DNA of 64,000 nucleotides from Bacillus sp. FJAT-27916 (GTDB lineage: Bacteria > Bacillota > Bacilli > Bacillales > Pradoshiaceae), in the NCBI RefSeq assembly GCF_001183965.1, contig NZ_LFZV01000001.1:1222438-1286437 (forward strand), read 5' to 3'. Position numbers and translations under genes: made by a program. Below the pieces are notes generated by a model that was not told where the DNA came from, ran no database searches, and worked only from the letters and a program-made list of their open reading frames with translations. Shown one piece after another: positions 1 to 9,494 of the stretch. Positions within the stretch are counted from its first letter, which is position 1, and the number at the start of each line of letters is the position of its first letter.

Positions 1-1
1 A

Positions 2-838
2 ATGAAAAAAGAACGAATTGATGTTTTATTAGTAGAAAGAGGCCTTGCTGAGACAAGGGAAAAGGCAAAAAGGGCAGTGATGGCAGGCTTGGTTTATTCC
101 AATGAACTTCGGATGGATAAGCCTGGTGAAAAGATTGCCCAGGATGCCCCTCTTACCATAAAAGGACAGGTCATGCCCTATGTATCAAGGGGCGGATACA
201 AGCTTGAAAAAGCCTTGTCCGAATTTGATTTATCTGTAAAGGATAAATTAATGATTGATATTGGCTCCTCCACTGGCGGATTCACCGATTGCGCCCTGCA
301 AAATGGGGCCAAGAAATCCTATGCGGTGGATGTAGGATATAATCAGCTTGCCTGGAAGCTTCGCAATGACGAGCGTGTTATTGTCATGGAAAGAACGAAT
401 TTCCGTCATTCTGTTCCGGAGGACTTTACCGAGGGAATGCCTGAATTTGCCTCTATTGATGTTTCGTTTATTTCTTTGCGGCTAATCCTTCCAGCCTTAA
501 AAAGGATATTAGTACCTGGGGGAGATGTTGTCTGCCTTGTGAAACCACAGTTTGAGGCAGGACGCGAGCAAGTAGGAAAGAAAGGAATTGTTCGTGACAA
601 GAAGGTGCATTTGCAGGTTGTAGAGGATATGCGTGACTTTGTGGTAAGTGAGGGTTATATTCTGAAGGAGGCAACCTACAGTCCTATTACGGGTGGAGAC
701 GGGAATATTGAATTCTTATTCCATCTATACTGGCCGGGTGAAGACAAAGAGCTGACAGCCGATTTGCCTCATATAGACTTGGCTGAAGTCGTCGAGGAAG
801 CTCATCAGACCTTAAAAGCAAAGAACGAAGAATCCTAA
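2..838 (+). CDS. tlyA: TlyA/YqxC family rRNA 2'-O-methyltransferase
   Basis: The 278-residue product matches the TlyA (hemolysin A-like) family, which methylates the 2'-O of rRNA cytidines. An S4 RNA-binding domain fills residues 1-60 (RIDVLLVERGLAETREKAKR). A FtsJ-like Rossmann methyltransferase follows, with the SAM motif DIGSSTGGFTDCALQ near residue 87 and the catalytic-type lysine in CLVKPQFEAGR near 180. The ATG is the second base of the window, so its ribosome binding site cannot be seen, but the N-terminus aligns with B. subtilis YqxC as I recall it. It precedes ahrC and recN as in B. subtilis, with a terminator between. Bacterial TlyA is often called a hemolysin, but the methyltransferase fold is the secure part of the annotation. 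Confidence 0.93.
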   Translation: MKKERIDVLLVERGLAETREKAKRAVMAGLVYSNELRMDKPGEKIAQDAPLTIKGQVMPYVSRGGYKLEKALSEFDLSVKDKLMIDIGSSTGGFTDCALQNGAKKSYAVDVGYNQLAWKLRNDERVIVMERTNFRHSVPEDFTEGMPEFASIDVSFISLRLILPALKRILVPGGDVVCLVKPQFEAGREQVGKKGIVRDKKVHLQVVEDMRDFVVSEGYILKEATYSPITGGDGNIEFLFHLYWPGEDKELTADLPHIDLAEVVEEAHQTLKAKNEES

Positions 839-854
839 TATAGAGATATCTATT

Positions 855-890
855 CCCCCGCCGGCGTTTGTGCCGCGGGGGTTTGCTTTG
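855..890 (+). terminator. Intrinsic terminator after tlyA
   Basis: A GC-rich hairpin (CCCCCG arm, CGGGGG arm, inner CGGC/GCCG) lies 17 nt after the tlyA stop and is followed by a short T-rich tract. It separates tlyA from ahrC. Confidence 0.7.
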
Positions 891-901
891 TATACATCCT
901 A

Positions 902-915
902 TGCATAAAAATACA
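902..915 (+). promoter_or_regulatory. Candidate ARG box upstream of ahrC
   Basis: TGCATAAAAATACA differs at two positions from the ArgR/AhrC operator core TGAAT-N4-ATTCA. It lies about 75 bp before the ahrC start, where autoregulation would place it. The match is by eye only. Confidence 0.35.
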
Positions 916-988
916 TGTACATTTACGACAAAATCCGCTAACATTAAGGGAGACGAAAGATCAACGTATAATGAGGGGTGTCAAAACC

Positions 989-1438
989 ATGAATAAGGGA
1001 CAAAGACATATAAAAATCCGCGATATCATTGCGAATAACAATATAGAGACACAGGATGATTTAGTTGATATTTTACGTGCTGAAGGGGTAAATGTAACCC
1101 AAGCAACCGTTTCAAGGGATATCAAGGAATTACATTTAGCGAAGGTACCTATGCAGGATGGGCGTTATAAATACAGTCTGCCTGCAGATCAGCGCTTCAA
1201 CCCTTTGCAGAAATTAAAGCGGTCATTAATGGATGCCTTCGTTCGGATCGATTCTGCTAATAATCTGTTAGTTATGAAAACTTTGCCTGGCAATGCACAA
1301 GCTATTGGTGCGCTCATTGACAATTTGGATTGGGAAGAGATTCTTGGAACCATCTGTGGAGATGATACATGCTTAATTATTTGCCGGGAAAAGGAACAGG
1401 CAGATATTATAACAGAACGTTTCTTAGACATGTTGTAG
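989..1438 (+). CDS. ahrC: Arginine repressor ArgR/AhrC
   Basis: This 149-residue protein is the arginine-sensing transcription factor. It has an N-terminal winged helix (residues 1-70, with [19 protein letters not shown]) and a C-terminal hexamerization/arginine-binding domain (residues 80-149) carrying [14 protein letters not shown] and the [12 protein letters not shown] signature. Start choice: an in-frame ATG exists at 971, but GAGGGGTG at 973-980 is correctly spaced for ATG 989, giving the family N-terminus [14 protein letters not shown]. It is 16 nt from recN, suggesting co-transcription. Expected role: arginine-dependent repression of biosynthesis and activation of catabolism or uptake. 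A possible operator lies in front of artP, the arginine transporter gene at 23,453. Confidence 0.95.
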   Translation: MNKGQRHIKIRDIIANNNIETQDDLVDILRAEGVNVTQATVSRDIKELHLAKVPMQDGRYKYSLPADQRFNPLQKLKRSLMDAFVRIDSANNLLVMKTLPGNAQAIGALIDNLDWEEILGTICGDDTCLIICREKEQADIITERFLDML

Positions 1439-1454
1439 AAAGTGGGATGAAAAT

Positions 1455-3158
1455 ATGTTATTGGAGCTATCCATTCGTAATTTCGCCATCATAGAGAAGC
1501 AGACTCTCGCTCTTCATCAAGGGCTGACAGTCCTGACAGGGGAAACTGGCGCAGGGAAGTCGATTATTATCGATGCCATTCAATTGTTAGTGGGAGGAAG
1601 AGGGTCTGCAGAGTTCATCCGTCACGGAGAAGACAAAGCAGAAATTGAAGGTTTTTTCCAATTACCTGACAATTCGCACCCGGCAATTTTAAAAGCACAG
1701 GAATTTGGCATTGAGTCAGAAGACAATGCAATCATCATTCAGCGTGCCATGTATATGTCCGGTAAAAGTATATGCCGTATAAACGGCAAGATGGTTACGA
1801 TTTCAACGTTGAGAGAAATAGGGCGTAAGCTGATTGATATTCATGGCCAGCATGAGCATCAGGAGCTAATGGACCCCGATTATCACCTGCCGCTTCTTGA
1901 TGAGTTCGGTGGACATGAAATCAATGAGGCTCTTGGGGAATATAAGCACCATTACAAGCAATACCATGAAACAAGACAATCGCTTAATAAACTGAGCGAA
2001 AATGAGCAAACGATGGCCCATCGGCTTGATTTGATCCAATTCCAATACAATGAGATAAAGAATGCGGGTCTTGAGCCTGATGAAGAAGACAGGCTGCTTG
2101 AAGAAAGGCAGAAGCTCAGCAATTTCGAGAGAGTCCATCAGAGCTTGAATAATGCTTATGGCTCCCTCAACAACGAGAATACCGGCCTTGACTGGGTTGG
2201 AAATGCGATGACAGAGCTCGAGAGAATTGAAAGCTTGGATGAAGAGTACCGGCAATTATCAGAAACAGTCAAGAATGCCTTTTATTTGTTGGAGGATGCG
2301 AAAAGCTCGGTTCGTACGCAGCTCGATATGCTTGAGTATGAACCGGAACGGCTGCATGATATAGAAGCCCGTTTGAATGAAATCAATCACCTGAAACGGA
2401 AATATGGCAATACAATTGATAAGATTCTTGAATATGGTGCGGCCATTGAAGAAGAAATAGACACGATATTAAACAGGGAAAGCCATATTGAGAAGCTGTC
2501 TAAACAGCTGGATTCTATAAAGAAGGAAGTACTGCTTGCTGGTGCTGAATTGACGGATAGAAGGAAGAAATACGCCATGTCCTTGACAGATGCCATTCAT
2601 CAAGAGCTCAAGGAGCTATATATGGATAAAGCTGTATTTGATGTTCGATTCCTTGAACTGAAGGAATATGATGATTCCATTCATGAAAACGGATTGGATA
2701 CAGTTGAATTTTATATATCCGCCAACCCGGGTGAACCTTTGAAGCCGCTTTCGAAAACTGCTTCAGGCGGGGAGCTTTCAAGAATTATGCTTGCCTTGAA
2801 GAATATTTTCTCCAAGCATCAAGGAATTACATCCATTATCTTTGATGAGGTGGATACAGGTGTCAGCGGGAGAGTTGCGCAGGCGATTGCTGAGAAGATC
2901 TATCGAGTCTCGAACGGTTCGCAGGTCCTTTGCATCAGCCATTTACCGCAGGTCGCCGCTATGGCTGATACTCATTTGTTCATTTCCAAGGAAATTATTG
3001 AAGGAAGAACGAAAACAAGCGTGAAACCTCTTGAGAAAGCGGAGCGTGTGGAAGAAATCGGCCGCATGATTTCTGGGAAGGAGCTCACATCCTTGACTGA
3101 GGAGCATGTCCGGGAAATGCTTGATCAGGCGGAACATATTAAAGCTGCTATGGTATAA
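1455..3158 (+). CDS. recN: DNA repair protein RecN
   Basis: This 567-residue SMC-like ATPase acts early in double-strand break repair. The Walker A motif GETGAGKSIIIDAIQ lies near residue 31. The ABC signature TASGGELSRIMLALK and Walker B SIIFDEVDTGVSG are in the C-terminal half near residues 435-470. The centre (residues 160-370) is a long heptad-rich coiled coil. Length and the start MLLELSIRNFAIIEKQ match the family. It begins 16 nt after ahrC and is followed by a terminator at 3204-3235. The ahrC-recN order is conserved in Bacillus. Confidence 0.96.
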   Translation: MLLELSIRNFAIIEKQTLALHQGLTVLTGETGAGKSIIIDAIQLLVGGRGSAEFIRHGEDKAEIEGFFQLPDNSHPAILKAQEFGIESEDNAIIIQRAMYMSGKSICRINGKMVTISTLREIGRKLIDIHGQHEHQELMDPDYHLPLLDEFGGHEINEALGEYKHHYKQYHETRQSLNKLSENEQTMAHRLDLIQFQYNEIKNAGLEPDEEDRLLEERQKLSNFERVHQSLNNAYGSLNNENTGLDWVGNAMTELERIESLDEEYRQLSETVKNAFYLLEDAKSSVRTQLDMLEYEPERLHDIEARLNEINHLKRKYGNTIDKILEYGAAIEEEIDTILNRESHIEKLSKQLDSIKKEVLLAGAELTDRRKKYAMSLTDAIHQELKELYMDKAVFDVRFLELKEYDDSIHENGLDTVEFYISANPGEPLKPLSKTASGGELSRIMLALKNIFSKHQGITSIIFDEVDTGVSGRVAQAIAEKIYRVSNGSQVLCISHLPQVAAMADTHLFISKEIIEGRTKTSVKPLEKAERVEEIGRMISGKELTSLTEEHVREMLDQAEHIKAAMV

Positions 3159-3203
3159 GAAAAGCTTATGGCGGAGAAACTGAATAGATAGGAATAATCA
3201 CGG

Positions 3204-3235
3204 AAAACTGATGAATCCCTTCATCAGTTTTTTGT
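3204..3235 (+). terminator. Intrinsic terminator after recN
   Basis: AAAACTGATGA / TCATCAGTTTT stem with a 5-nt loop followed by a T-tract, 46 nt after the recN stop. Confidence 0.85.
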
Positions 3236-3353
3236 TATTCATGATGTTATTCCTATCCAGAATGGGCAGCTTTTTATTTGCAGGGAAGGTTATAAAGAAG
3301 CCCTCTCCCGGAAAAATTAAAGACGTAGCCAAAGAAACGAGGAGTGTGGATGG

Positions 3354-4640
3354 ATGAAAAGAATACCATTAAGAAAAACAGCTGGTATAATCCTCCTTGT
3401 TTCATTGTTAGCGATTTTCTTTAGCCACCCATTACAACAATATTTTGCAATTCCCACCCATGTAACCCTTTTTGAAGGACAAGAAAAAGCTTTAACGAAG
3501 AGTGATCTGCTGAAGGCAGAAGTGGTCTCTGCCAGCAACAGCGTGTCGATTGCAAAAGAGTCAGATGCATTAAGCATCCATGCAGCAAAAAGTGGATACG
3601 ATCAAGTTGTCCTGAATATTGCAGGTATCCCGGTCAAGAAAATGAATATCGAGGTTTTGAAGGATTTTAAGGTCATTCCAGGAGGCCAATCGATTGGCGT
3701 GAAATTAAATACGCTTGGCGTGCTGGTCGTCGGACATCACCAAATAACAACTGAAAAGGGCGCTCTGTCCCCGGGCGAAATTGCCGGGATTAAGGTCGGA
3801 GATATCATTATGGCCATAAACGGACAGAAAATCACGAAAATGCAGGATGTAGCCCCGTTCGTCAACGGATATCGAGGATCTGCAGAACCTTTGGTTGTAG
3901 ATATATTTCGTGATAATGAAAAGATTACCAGGAAGATTGAGCCTTTAAAAGATAAAAACGAGGAAGTATATAAGCTTGGTCTCTATATTCGCGATTCTGC
4001 GGCAGGAATCGGAACGATGACCTTCTATCACCCGGAAACAAGGAAATACGGAGCATTGGGACATGTCATCTCTGATATGGATACAAAGAAACCGATTGTG
4101 GTGAAGGATGGGCAGATTGTGAAATCTACCGTCACCTCGATCGAAAAGGGAAGCAACGGAAATCCAGGTGAAAAGCTGGCCCGGTTCGCGGCTGATCGTG
4201 AAGTGATTGGGAATATCACTCGTAATTCCCCATTCGGTATTTTCGGCCGTTTGACAAAGCAGATGGAAAACGGCATTAAGAACACACCACTTCCAATCGC
4301 TTTATCCAATGAGGTAGAAGAAGGTCCGGCAGAGATTTATACAGTTGTGGAAGGAAATAAGGTTGAAAAGTTCGGGATTGAAATTATCAGTACTATACCT
4401 CAAAAGTTTCCTGCAACAAAGGGCATGGTTCTGAAGGTGACAGACAAAAGATTATTGAGCAAGACCGGAGGAATCGTCCAAGGAATGAGCGGAAGTCCAA
4501 TCATTCAAAAGGGAAAAGTTGTTGGAGCGGTTACGCATGTATTCGTCAATGACCCGACAAGCGGGTACGGGGTTCATATTGAATGGATGCTCAACGAAGC
4601 AGGTATAGATATTTATCAAAAGGACTCGAAAGCAGGTTGA
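3354..4640 (+). CDS. spoIVB: SpoIVB serine peptidase (sigma-K checkpoint)
   Basis: This 428-residue forespore-secreted serine peptidase triggers processing of pro-sigma-K by cleaving SpoIVFA. Visible parts: an N-terminal membrane/signal segment ([14 protein letters not shown]), a PDZ domain at about 115-205 with [21 protein letters not shown], and an S55 peptidase domain. The likely catalytic histidine is in GALGHVISD (His237) and the serine in QGMSGSP (Ser379), close to His236 and Ser378 of B. subtilis. GAGGAGTGTGG precedes the ATG. It sits between recN and spo0A as in B. subtilis, with its own terminator. Confidence 0.96.
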   Translation: MKRIPLRKTAGIILLVSLLAIFFSHPLQQYFAIPTHVTLFEGQEKALTKSDLLKAEVVSASNSVSIAKESDALSIHAAKSGYDQVVLNIAGIPVKKMNIEVLKDFKVIPGGQSIGVKLNTLGVLVVGHHQITTEKGALSPGEIAGIKVGDIIMAINGQKITKMQDVAPFVNGYRGSAEPLVVDIFRDNEKITRKIEPLKDKNEEVYKLGLYIRDSAAGIGTMTFYHPETRKYGALGHVISDMDTKKPIVVKDGQIVKSTVTSIEKGSNGNPGEKLARFAADREVIGNITRNSPFGIFGRLTKQMENGIKNTPLPIALSNEVEEGPAEIYTVVEGNKVEKFGIEIISTIPQKFPATKGMVLKVTDKRLLSKTGGIVQGMSGSPIIQKGKVVGAVTHVFVNDPTSGYGVHIEWMLNEAGIDIYQKDSKAG

Positions 4641-4659
4641 TTAAAACCTGCTTTTTTTT
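4631..4659 (+). terminator. Intrinsic terminator overlapping the spoIVB stop
   Basis: AGCAGGTT / AACCTGCT hairpin followed by eight T residues. The stop codon lies inside the hairpin. Confidence 0.9.
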
Positions 4660-4696
4660 AGTCGAAACAGAGCGTTTTCACAGTGGATTCGACAAA
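4658..4696 (+). promoter_or_regulatory. 0A boxes upstream of spo0A
   Basis: TTCGACAAA at 4688-4696 is the exact reverse complement of the Spo0A box TTTGTCGAA. TTAGTCGAA at 4658-4666 matches 8 of 9 and AATGTCGAA at 4817-4825 matches 7 of 9. This pattern fits autoregulation by Spo0A~P. GTCGAATAT at 4820-4828 also fits the -10 pattern of sigma-H (RNNGAATWW), but the -35 spacing is not convincing. Confidence 0.6.
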
Positions 4697-4895
4697 TTTG
4701 GATGGAAGTTTGTAAAAAGATGTGAAAAAGGTCGAAAAAAGGAGTAAACAAAAGAGAAACTTGTTTAAATCATTCTTTTTAAGCATTTTTTGATTTTTAG
4801 GTACTTTTTATATTGCAATGTCGAATATCTCGGTTAGAATAAAGTATAGAAATACTAGTAAATATAGGAAAATGAGTTTTGAGGAGGATATCTGG

Positions 4896-5687
4896 TTGAA
4901 AAAAATAAAAGTATGTATTGTTGATGATAATCGTGAACTTGTTGCTTTATTGGAAGAGTATATTAGTGAACAGCCGGATATGGAAGTGATCGGGGTAGCC
5001 CATAATGGCCAGGATTGCCTGAGTATGCTTGAACAAGTAAGTCCAGACGTGTTGGTCCTTGATATCATTATGCCCCATTTAGATGGTTTGGCTGTTTTGG
5101 AAAGAATAAAGGACTCTCAAAAAGGCACTTCTATTCCTAATGTCATCATGCTGACTGCTTTTGGCCAGGAGGACGTGACAAAAAAAGCGGTAGAGCTTGG
5201 TGCTTCCTATTTCATCCTGAAGCCATTTGATATGGAAAACCTCGTCAATCATATTAGGCAATCCGGTGAAAAAGGCGCTGGAATTGCACGTTCAAACAGC
5301 TATGCCCCGAGGCAGCCTGTAGAGTCGAAACCAATTAACTTAGATGCGAGTATCACTAGTATTATCCATGAGATTGGTGTACCGGCACATATCAAGGGCT
5401 ATCTGTACTTAAGAGAAGCTATTTCTATGGTATACAATGATATCGAGCTGTTAGGGTCCATCACAAAGGTCCTCTATCCTGATATTGCCAAGAAATACAA
5501 TACAACTGCAAGCCGGGTGGAACGGGCTATCCGTCATGCAATTGAAGTGGCATGGAGCAGGGGGAATATTGAATCCATCTCTTCATTATTTGGCTATACA
5601 GTCAGCATGACAAAGGCGAAACCCACCAATTCAGAATTCATTGCGATGGTGGCTGATAAACTCCGCCTTGAACATAAAGCCTCATAA
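4896..5687 (+). CDS. spo0A: Spo0A, master response regulator of sporulation
   Basis: The 263-residue protein is nearly identical in its effector half to B. subtilis Spo0A. The receiver domain (residues 1-125) shows the acidic pair in VDDN, the phosphoacceptor Asp56 in [12 protein letters not shown], and the conserved Lys in FILKPFD. A short hinge leads to the DNA-binding domain (from about 145, starting [13 protein letters not shown]) with the [15 protein letters not shown] recognition helix. I chose TTG 4896: GAGGAGG at 4881-4887 is spaced for it and the N-terminus then reads [12 protein letters not shown]. Upstream in-frame ATGs at 4818 and 4872 lack such a site. Its upstream region carries 0A boxes. 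Confidence 0.97.
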   Translation: MKKIKVCIVDDNRELVALLEEYISEQPDMEVIGVAHNGQDCLSMLEQVSPDVLVLDIIMPHLDGLAVLERIKDSQKGTSIPNVIMLTAFGQEDVTKKAVELGASYFILKPFDMENLVNHIRQSGEKGAGIARSNSYAPRQPVESKPINLDASITSIIHEIGVPAHIKGYLYLREAISMVYNDIELLGSITKVLYPDIAKKYNTTASRVERAIRHAIEVAWSRGNIESISSLFGYTVSMTKAKPTNSEFIAMVADKLRLEHKAS

Positions 5688-5750
5688 GCCGTTATACCTC
5701 GCATTTATGATGAATAAATACTTAAAACGCTATCAAACTTTATGCAAAAG

Positions 5751-5799
5751 CACCATTACTGCCGAATTGTGATATTATGCGGTAATAATGGTGTTTTTT
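5751..5799 (+). terminator. Intrinsic terminator after spo0A
   Basis: Long hairpin CACCATTA...TAATAATGGTG followed by six T residues, 60 nt after the spo0A stop. Confidence 0.8.
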
Positions 5800-5845
5800 A
5801 TTGTATGCTAGAGAGGAATGAACTAGAGAGAACGGAGGTTTTTTC

Positions 5846-6571
5846 GTGACACTTATATTTGGACATAGGGGATATGCGGCCCTCTATCCCGAGAATACTA
5901 TGATATCGTTTAAGGAGGCTCTAAATGCAGGTGCGGACGGAATTGAGCTTGATGTGCAGCTGAGTCTGGACGGTGAATTAGTCGTGATTCATGATCCAAC
6001 AGTTGACCGTACGACAGATGGAACGGGCTCTGTCCGTGAGTTATCGCTTGAAGAGTTAAGGAAACTAAATGCAGCGAATAATTCCAAGACAGTGGAATTT
6101 GCGGGAATCCCGACATTAAGAGAAGTGATGGAATGGCTGTCTGGAACGAATCTCCTCCTGAATATTGAATTGAAGAATGCAATCTATCCATATGAGGGGA
6201 TGGAGGAGAAAGTGATTGAGCTGATACGAGAATTTGGTTTGGAGGATAGGGTCATTCTTTCTTCCTTCAATCATTACAGTCTTGTTTATTGCTACCGGCT
6301 TGCACCCGATATTGAGACGGCCCCTTTATACTCAGATGGACTTTATATGCCATGGGTGTATGCGGAATCGATTCGGGCAAAATCGATCCACCCAAAATTT
6401 CGCGCAGCACCTGATGGAATAATCAAGCAATGCCAGGAAGCAGGAATAGCGGTGAGACCTTATACGGTAAACCGAAAAGGGGATATGAAACGCTTATTTA
6501 AGGCAGGCTGCTCTGCTTTTATCACGGATGACCCCGACCTCGCCATCCAGCTGCGGAAGGATTATGAATGA
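5846..6571 (+). CDS. Glycerophosphodiester phosphodiesterase (YqiK-like)
   Basis: The 241-residue protein has the GDPD/GlpQ TIM-barrel signatures: GHRGYAALYPENTMISFKEA at the N-terminus (catalytic His in GHRG), the metal ligands in GADGIELDVQLSLDGELVVIHDP, and TDDPDLA near the C-terminus. It hydrolyses glycerophosphodiesters to glycerol-3-phosphate and an alcohol. No signal peptide is seen, so it should act in the cytoplasm. The start is GTG 5846, preceded by AACGGAGG at 5831-5838. Position after spo0A corresponds to B. subtilis yqiK. Confidence 0.92.
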   Translation: MTLIFGHRGYAALYPENTMISFKEALNAGADGIELDVQLSLDGELVVIHDPTVDRTTDGTGSVRELSLEELRKLNAANNSKTVEFAGIPTLREVMEWLSGTNLLLNIELKNAIYPYEGMEEKVIELIREFGLEDRVILSSFNHYSLVYCYRLAPDIETAPLYSDGLYMPWVYAESIRAKSIHPKFRAAPDGIIKQCQEAGIAVRPYTVNRKGDMKRLFKAGCSAFITDDPDLAIQLRKDYE

Positions 6572-6704
6572 CATAGGGGTTTGGAGGAATGTCAGTTTAC
6601 CGTTTATTTTGCGGGCTTTCTTTCTTCTTGCCTTCCTTGTCGATTCCGTTTCGGATATCGTCGGAAGGTTTAAAAAAAGAAATCTGATAAACCGACATAC
6701 ATAG
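6564..6704 (+). CDS. Possible small membrane protein overlapping the YqiK stop
   Basis: A 46-codon ORF starts at ATG 6564 and overlaps the last eight bases of the preceding phosphodiesterase gene, so translational coupling is possible. GGAAGG lies 3 nt ahead of the start, which is very close. The product has one hydrophobic stretch (LPFILRAFFLLAFLV) and a basic tail (GRFKKRNLINR), like a single-pass small membrane protein. I recognise no family. It may be spurious. Confidence 0.25.
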   Translation: MNDIGVWRNVSLPFILRAFFLLAFLVDSVSDIVGRFKKRNLINRHT

Positions 6705-6800
6705 CGAGTGAACCCCTTTCCGACATATAGAGGCTTGCATGGCCAAGAAATATGTAGGGAATATAGGTATAATGGACTATTTCTTTTTCGGGATGGACGA

Positions 6801-6849
6801 AAATAAAACCCGGCAATTGAGGCTCGACCTCTTTGCCGGGTTTATTTTT
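6801..6849 (-). terminator. Terminator between yqiK and yqzF (both strands)
   Basis: AAACCCGGCA / TGCCGGGTTT hairpin with A-rich and T-rich flanks. It can stop transcription of the minus-strand DUF2627 gene and of the plus-strand genes. Confidence 0.75.
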
Positions 6850-7090
6850 GGACAGGGCGTCTTTTGAAGCGATCCTGCACATTATTTCGTTTGCGATCTC
6901 GATAAAAAATAAATCCTCCAATAAAGGCTAAGCCGCCAGCAAACAAGAAAAAACCTACTAAAAATTGTACCCATAAAGCGGGTAAGAGAGGACTTAATTT
7001 CCCAAAAAGCATATCTCTCATCCACTTGATACCAAGTGCCGTGCAAAAGCCCGGAATCAATAAAAGGATAAACGCAACCGCACGCTGCAT
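6842..7090 (-). CDS. yqzF: DUF2627 family membrane protein YqzF
   Basis: This 82-residue protein matches the DUF2627 family of Bacillus, whose function is unknown. It has two hydrophobic segments (residues 5-22 and about 40-62) and a basic C-terminal tail (RDRKRNNVQDRFKRR). GGTGAGGGTG precedes the ATG at 7090. It is divergent from bkdR with about 140 bp between the start codons, the same neighbourhood as in B. subtilis. Confidence 0.85.
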   Translation of the reverse strand: MQRAVAFILLLIPGFCTALGIKWMRDMLFGKLSPLLPALWVQFLVGFFLFAGGLAFIGGFIFYRDRKRNNVQDRFKRRPVQK

Positions 7091-7231
7091 TTCATTTCAC
7101 CCTCACCTAATGAAAGTATCTTACTTATTCATCTTTATAAAATTCGGAAGTTATGTCAAGTTTTTTCAGGATAAATATGGTAGTATTAATGTGAAAAAAA
7201 TTGCATGCCGAGAGAAGCTTGGGGGGAGTAC

Positions 7232-9292
7232 ATGGAAAGAACAGTGCTGATTATCGGAGCAGGGAATGGAGGAACAGCTATTCTCAACTTCCTGCTGATG
7301 GCGAAGGATTACCGCGTAATCGGCGTCATTGATTCTAACCCGGATGCAGAAGGAATGAAGCTCGCACGCATATATCAGATTGAAACAGCAAGCAGCTGGT
7401 CTCGTTTGATTAAGCATCCGCCTGATATCATTTTTGAAGTAACAGGCAATGATAACGTCTATCAAGAAATTGCTCGTGAGAAGGAAGAAGAGACCATCCT
7501 AGTTCAGGGACGGGTTGCCTTTATTCTGGCAAACCTCATCCAGGAAAAAGAGGAATTAATGAAGAAATCCCAGGAAGAGGCATACTTGCGCGAGCTCGTT
7601 TTTAACATCTCGGATAATGGAATGATTGTGATCAATAAAGATGAACAAGTTGTTTTCTTTAATCAAGAAGCGGAGAATTTAACAGGAATAAAGGCAGAGA
7701 ACGCCGTTGGATATTCTATACAAGCGGTTATGCCCGCCTCTTCTCTCCCTCGCATTATCCGAACAGCAATGACAGAGAGCAATCAGCGGGCAAGGCTTGA
7801 TAATGGACGGGACATTCTTACGACAAGGATGCCCATCAAGAATGAACAAGGGGAGATCTTAGGCGCATTTGCCATTTTCAAAGGTATTACAGAAATGACC
7901 CGTCTTGCAGAAGAAATCACGAATTTAAAGCATATCCAAAAAATGCTTGAAGCAATCATTCATTCAAGCGATGATGCTATTTCTGTTGTCGATGAAAAGG
8001 GTGCAGGGCTCTTGATAAACCCAGCATATTCAAGGATTACCGGTCTCGAGGAATCAGATGTAATCGGCAAGCCTGCGACAGCAGACATCGTTGAAGGCGA
8101 GAGCATGCATATGCAGGTACTAAAAACCCAGAAGCCGGTTCGTGGAGCACGGATGAAGGTTGGTCCGGCTAAGCGGGATGTGATCGTTAATGTGGCGCCG
8201 ATCATGGTAAACGGCGAGCTGAAGGGCAGTGTCGGGGTCATCCATGATTTATCCGAGATCCAGAACTTAACGAAGGAACTGCAGCGCGCTCGTCAAATGA
8301 TTCGCAAGATTGAAGCAAAGTATACCTTTGACGATATCATTGGTGAATCAAAGGAAATGAGCCTATGCCTTGAACAAGCCAGGCTGTATGCGCGAACCTC
8401 TGCAACTGTCTTATTAAGAGGGGAATCGGGGACGGGCAAGGAATTATTTGCCCATGCAATCCATAATGCCAGCGATCGTAAATATAACCAATTTGTTCGT
8501 GTGAATTGTGCAGCAATCGCAGAATCCCTGCTTGAAAGCGAGTTGTTTGGCTATGAGGAGGGAGCCTTCTCCGGGGCTAAAAGAGGCGGAAAGAAAGGCT
8601 TTTTCGAGGAGGCTCATAAAGGGAGTATTTTCTTAGATGAGATTGGCGAACTAACTCCCGGTACACAGGCGAAATTACTCCGTGTACTTCAGGAGGGAGA
8701 AATCCTGCGCGTAGGTGGAACGAAACCGATTCAAATTGATGTACGGGTTATTGCTGCAACCAATGTCAATTTGGAGAAAGCCATTGCAAATGGGACATTT
8801 CGGGAGGATTTGTATTACCGAATAAACCGGATGCCCATCTATATACCGCCGCTGAGGGAAAGACCAAGGGATATAGCCCCTCTCAGCATTCATCTGCTTA
8901 AGAAGCTGAACGAAGAATATGGCCGTGATATTAAGACAATCAGCCCGGATGCCATTCAGGTTCTTGAAGGGTATAGCTGGCCAGGGAATGTACGGGAGCT
9001 GGAGAATATCCTGGGCAGAGCTATTATTTTCATGGATATGCATGAACGAATGCTTCAGAAAACCCATTTACCCTCTTTGTTTTTGAAAAATGAACAATAT
9101 GAGGAACGTAATCAAGAACATATCCGATTGGAAAACTCAGTGAGTCTGGCTGAACAGCTGGCAAATGTTGAAAAAGAAATCATCCAAAGGACGTTAAAAG
9201 AGCTGCATGGCAATAAAACGGCGACTGCCCGGCAATTGGGTCTTTCCATACGAAACCTATACTATAAATTAACGAAATATAATTCAGAATAA
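7232..9292 (+). CDS. bkdR: Sigma-54-dependent activator BkdR
   Basis: The 686-residue product is an enhancer-binding protein. In order: an N-terminal Rossmann-like segment ([12 protein letters not shown], residues 6-17), a PAS domain from about 119, a second PAS from about 239, an AAA+ domain with Walker A GESGTGKE (about 397), the sigma-54 contact motif as GAFSGA (about 444; the usual form is GAFTGA), Walker [10 protein letters not shown], and a Fis-type HTH at the C-terminus ([20 protein letters not shown]). Start: ATG 7232 follows GGGGGGAG at 7221-7228; ATG 7205 does not have such a site. It lies directly upstream of a -24/-12 promoter and the bkd genes, which it should activate in response to branched-chain substrates. 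Confidence 0.93.
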   Translation: MERTVLIIGAGNGGTAILNFLLMAKDYRVIGVIDSNPDAEGMKLARIYQIETASSWSRLIKHPPDIIFEVTGNDNVYQEIAREKEEETILVQGRVAFILANLIQEKEELMKKSQEEAYLRELVFNISDNGMIVINKDEQVVFFNQEAENLTGIKAENAVGYSIQAVMPASSLPRIIRTAMTESNQRARLDNGRDILTTRMPIKNEQGEILGAFAIFKGITEMTRLAEEITNLKHIQKMLEAIIHSSDDAISVVDEKGAGLLINPAYSRITGLEESDVIGKPATADIVEGESMHMQVLKTQKPVRGARMKVGPAKRDVIVNVAPIMVNGELKGSVGVIHDLSEIQNLTKELQRARQMIRKIEAKYTFDDIIGESKEMSLCLEQARLYARTSATVLLRGESGTGKELFAHAIHNASDRKYNQFVRVNCAAIAESLLESELFGYEEGAFSGAKRGGKKGFFEEAHKGSIFLDEIGELTPGTQAKLLRVLQEGEILRVGGTKPIQIDVRVIAATNVNLEKAIANGTFREDLYYRINRMPIYIPPLRERPRDIAPLSIHLLKKLNEEYGRDIKTISPDAIQVLEGYSWPGNVRELENILGRAIIFMDMHERMLQKTHLPSLFLKNEQYEERNQEHIRLENSVSLAEQLANVEKEIIQRTLKELHGNKTATARQLGLSIRNLYYKLTKYNSE

Positions 9293-9297
9293 TTTTG

Positions 9298-9333
9298 CGT
9301 GCAAAAATTTTCATTTTTGAAATAAATTGCACG
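9298..9333 (+). promoter_or_regulatory. Dyad upstream of the bkd promoter, likely BkdR binding site
   Basis: CGTGCAA (9298-9304) and TTGCACG (9327-9333) are perfect inverted arms. TTTCA/TGAAA (9309-9322) is a second inverted repeat with exactly the same centre (9315.5). The dyad is about 62 bp upstream of the -24 GG, a normal distance for an enhancer-binding protein. Assignment to BkdR is inference. Confidence 0.6.
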
Positions 9334-9375
9334 ATTATTATATTATCTATATTCTTTTATTGAAGCATGATGGTT

Positions 9376-9393
9376 TTGGCATGATTCTTGCAT
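9376..9393 (+). promoter_or_regulatory. Sigma-54 (SigL) promoter of the bkd operon
   Basis: TTGGCATGATTCTTGCAT matches the -24/-12 consensus TGGCAC-N5-TTGCA with the invariant GG (9378-9379) and GC (9390-9391) ten bases apart. It lies 102 bp upstream of the bcd start and downstream of bkdR. Confidence 0.9.
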
Positions 9394-9494
9394 TATTTAT
9401 TATTGGCTTTCCGGAAAAGTAATATTTTCTCAAAATACAAAAAAGAGAACCGGAGTCTGCTAGACTTTGAAGAAGATGAGAGGGGAAATGACAG

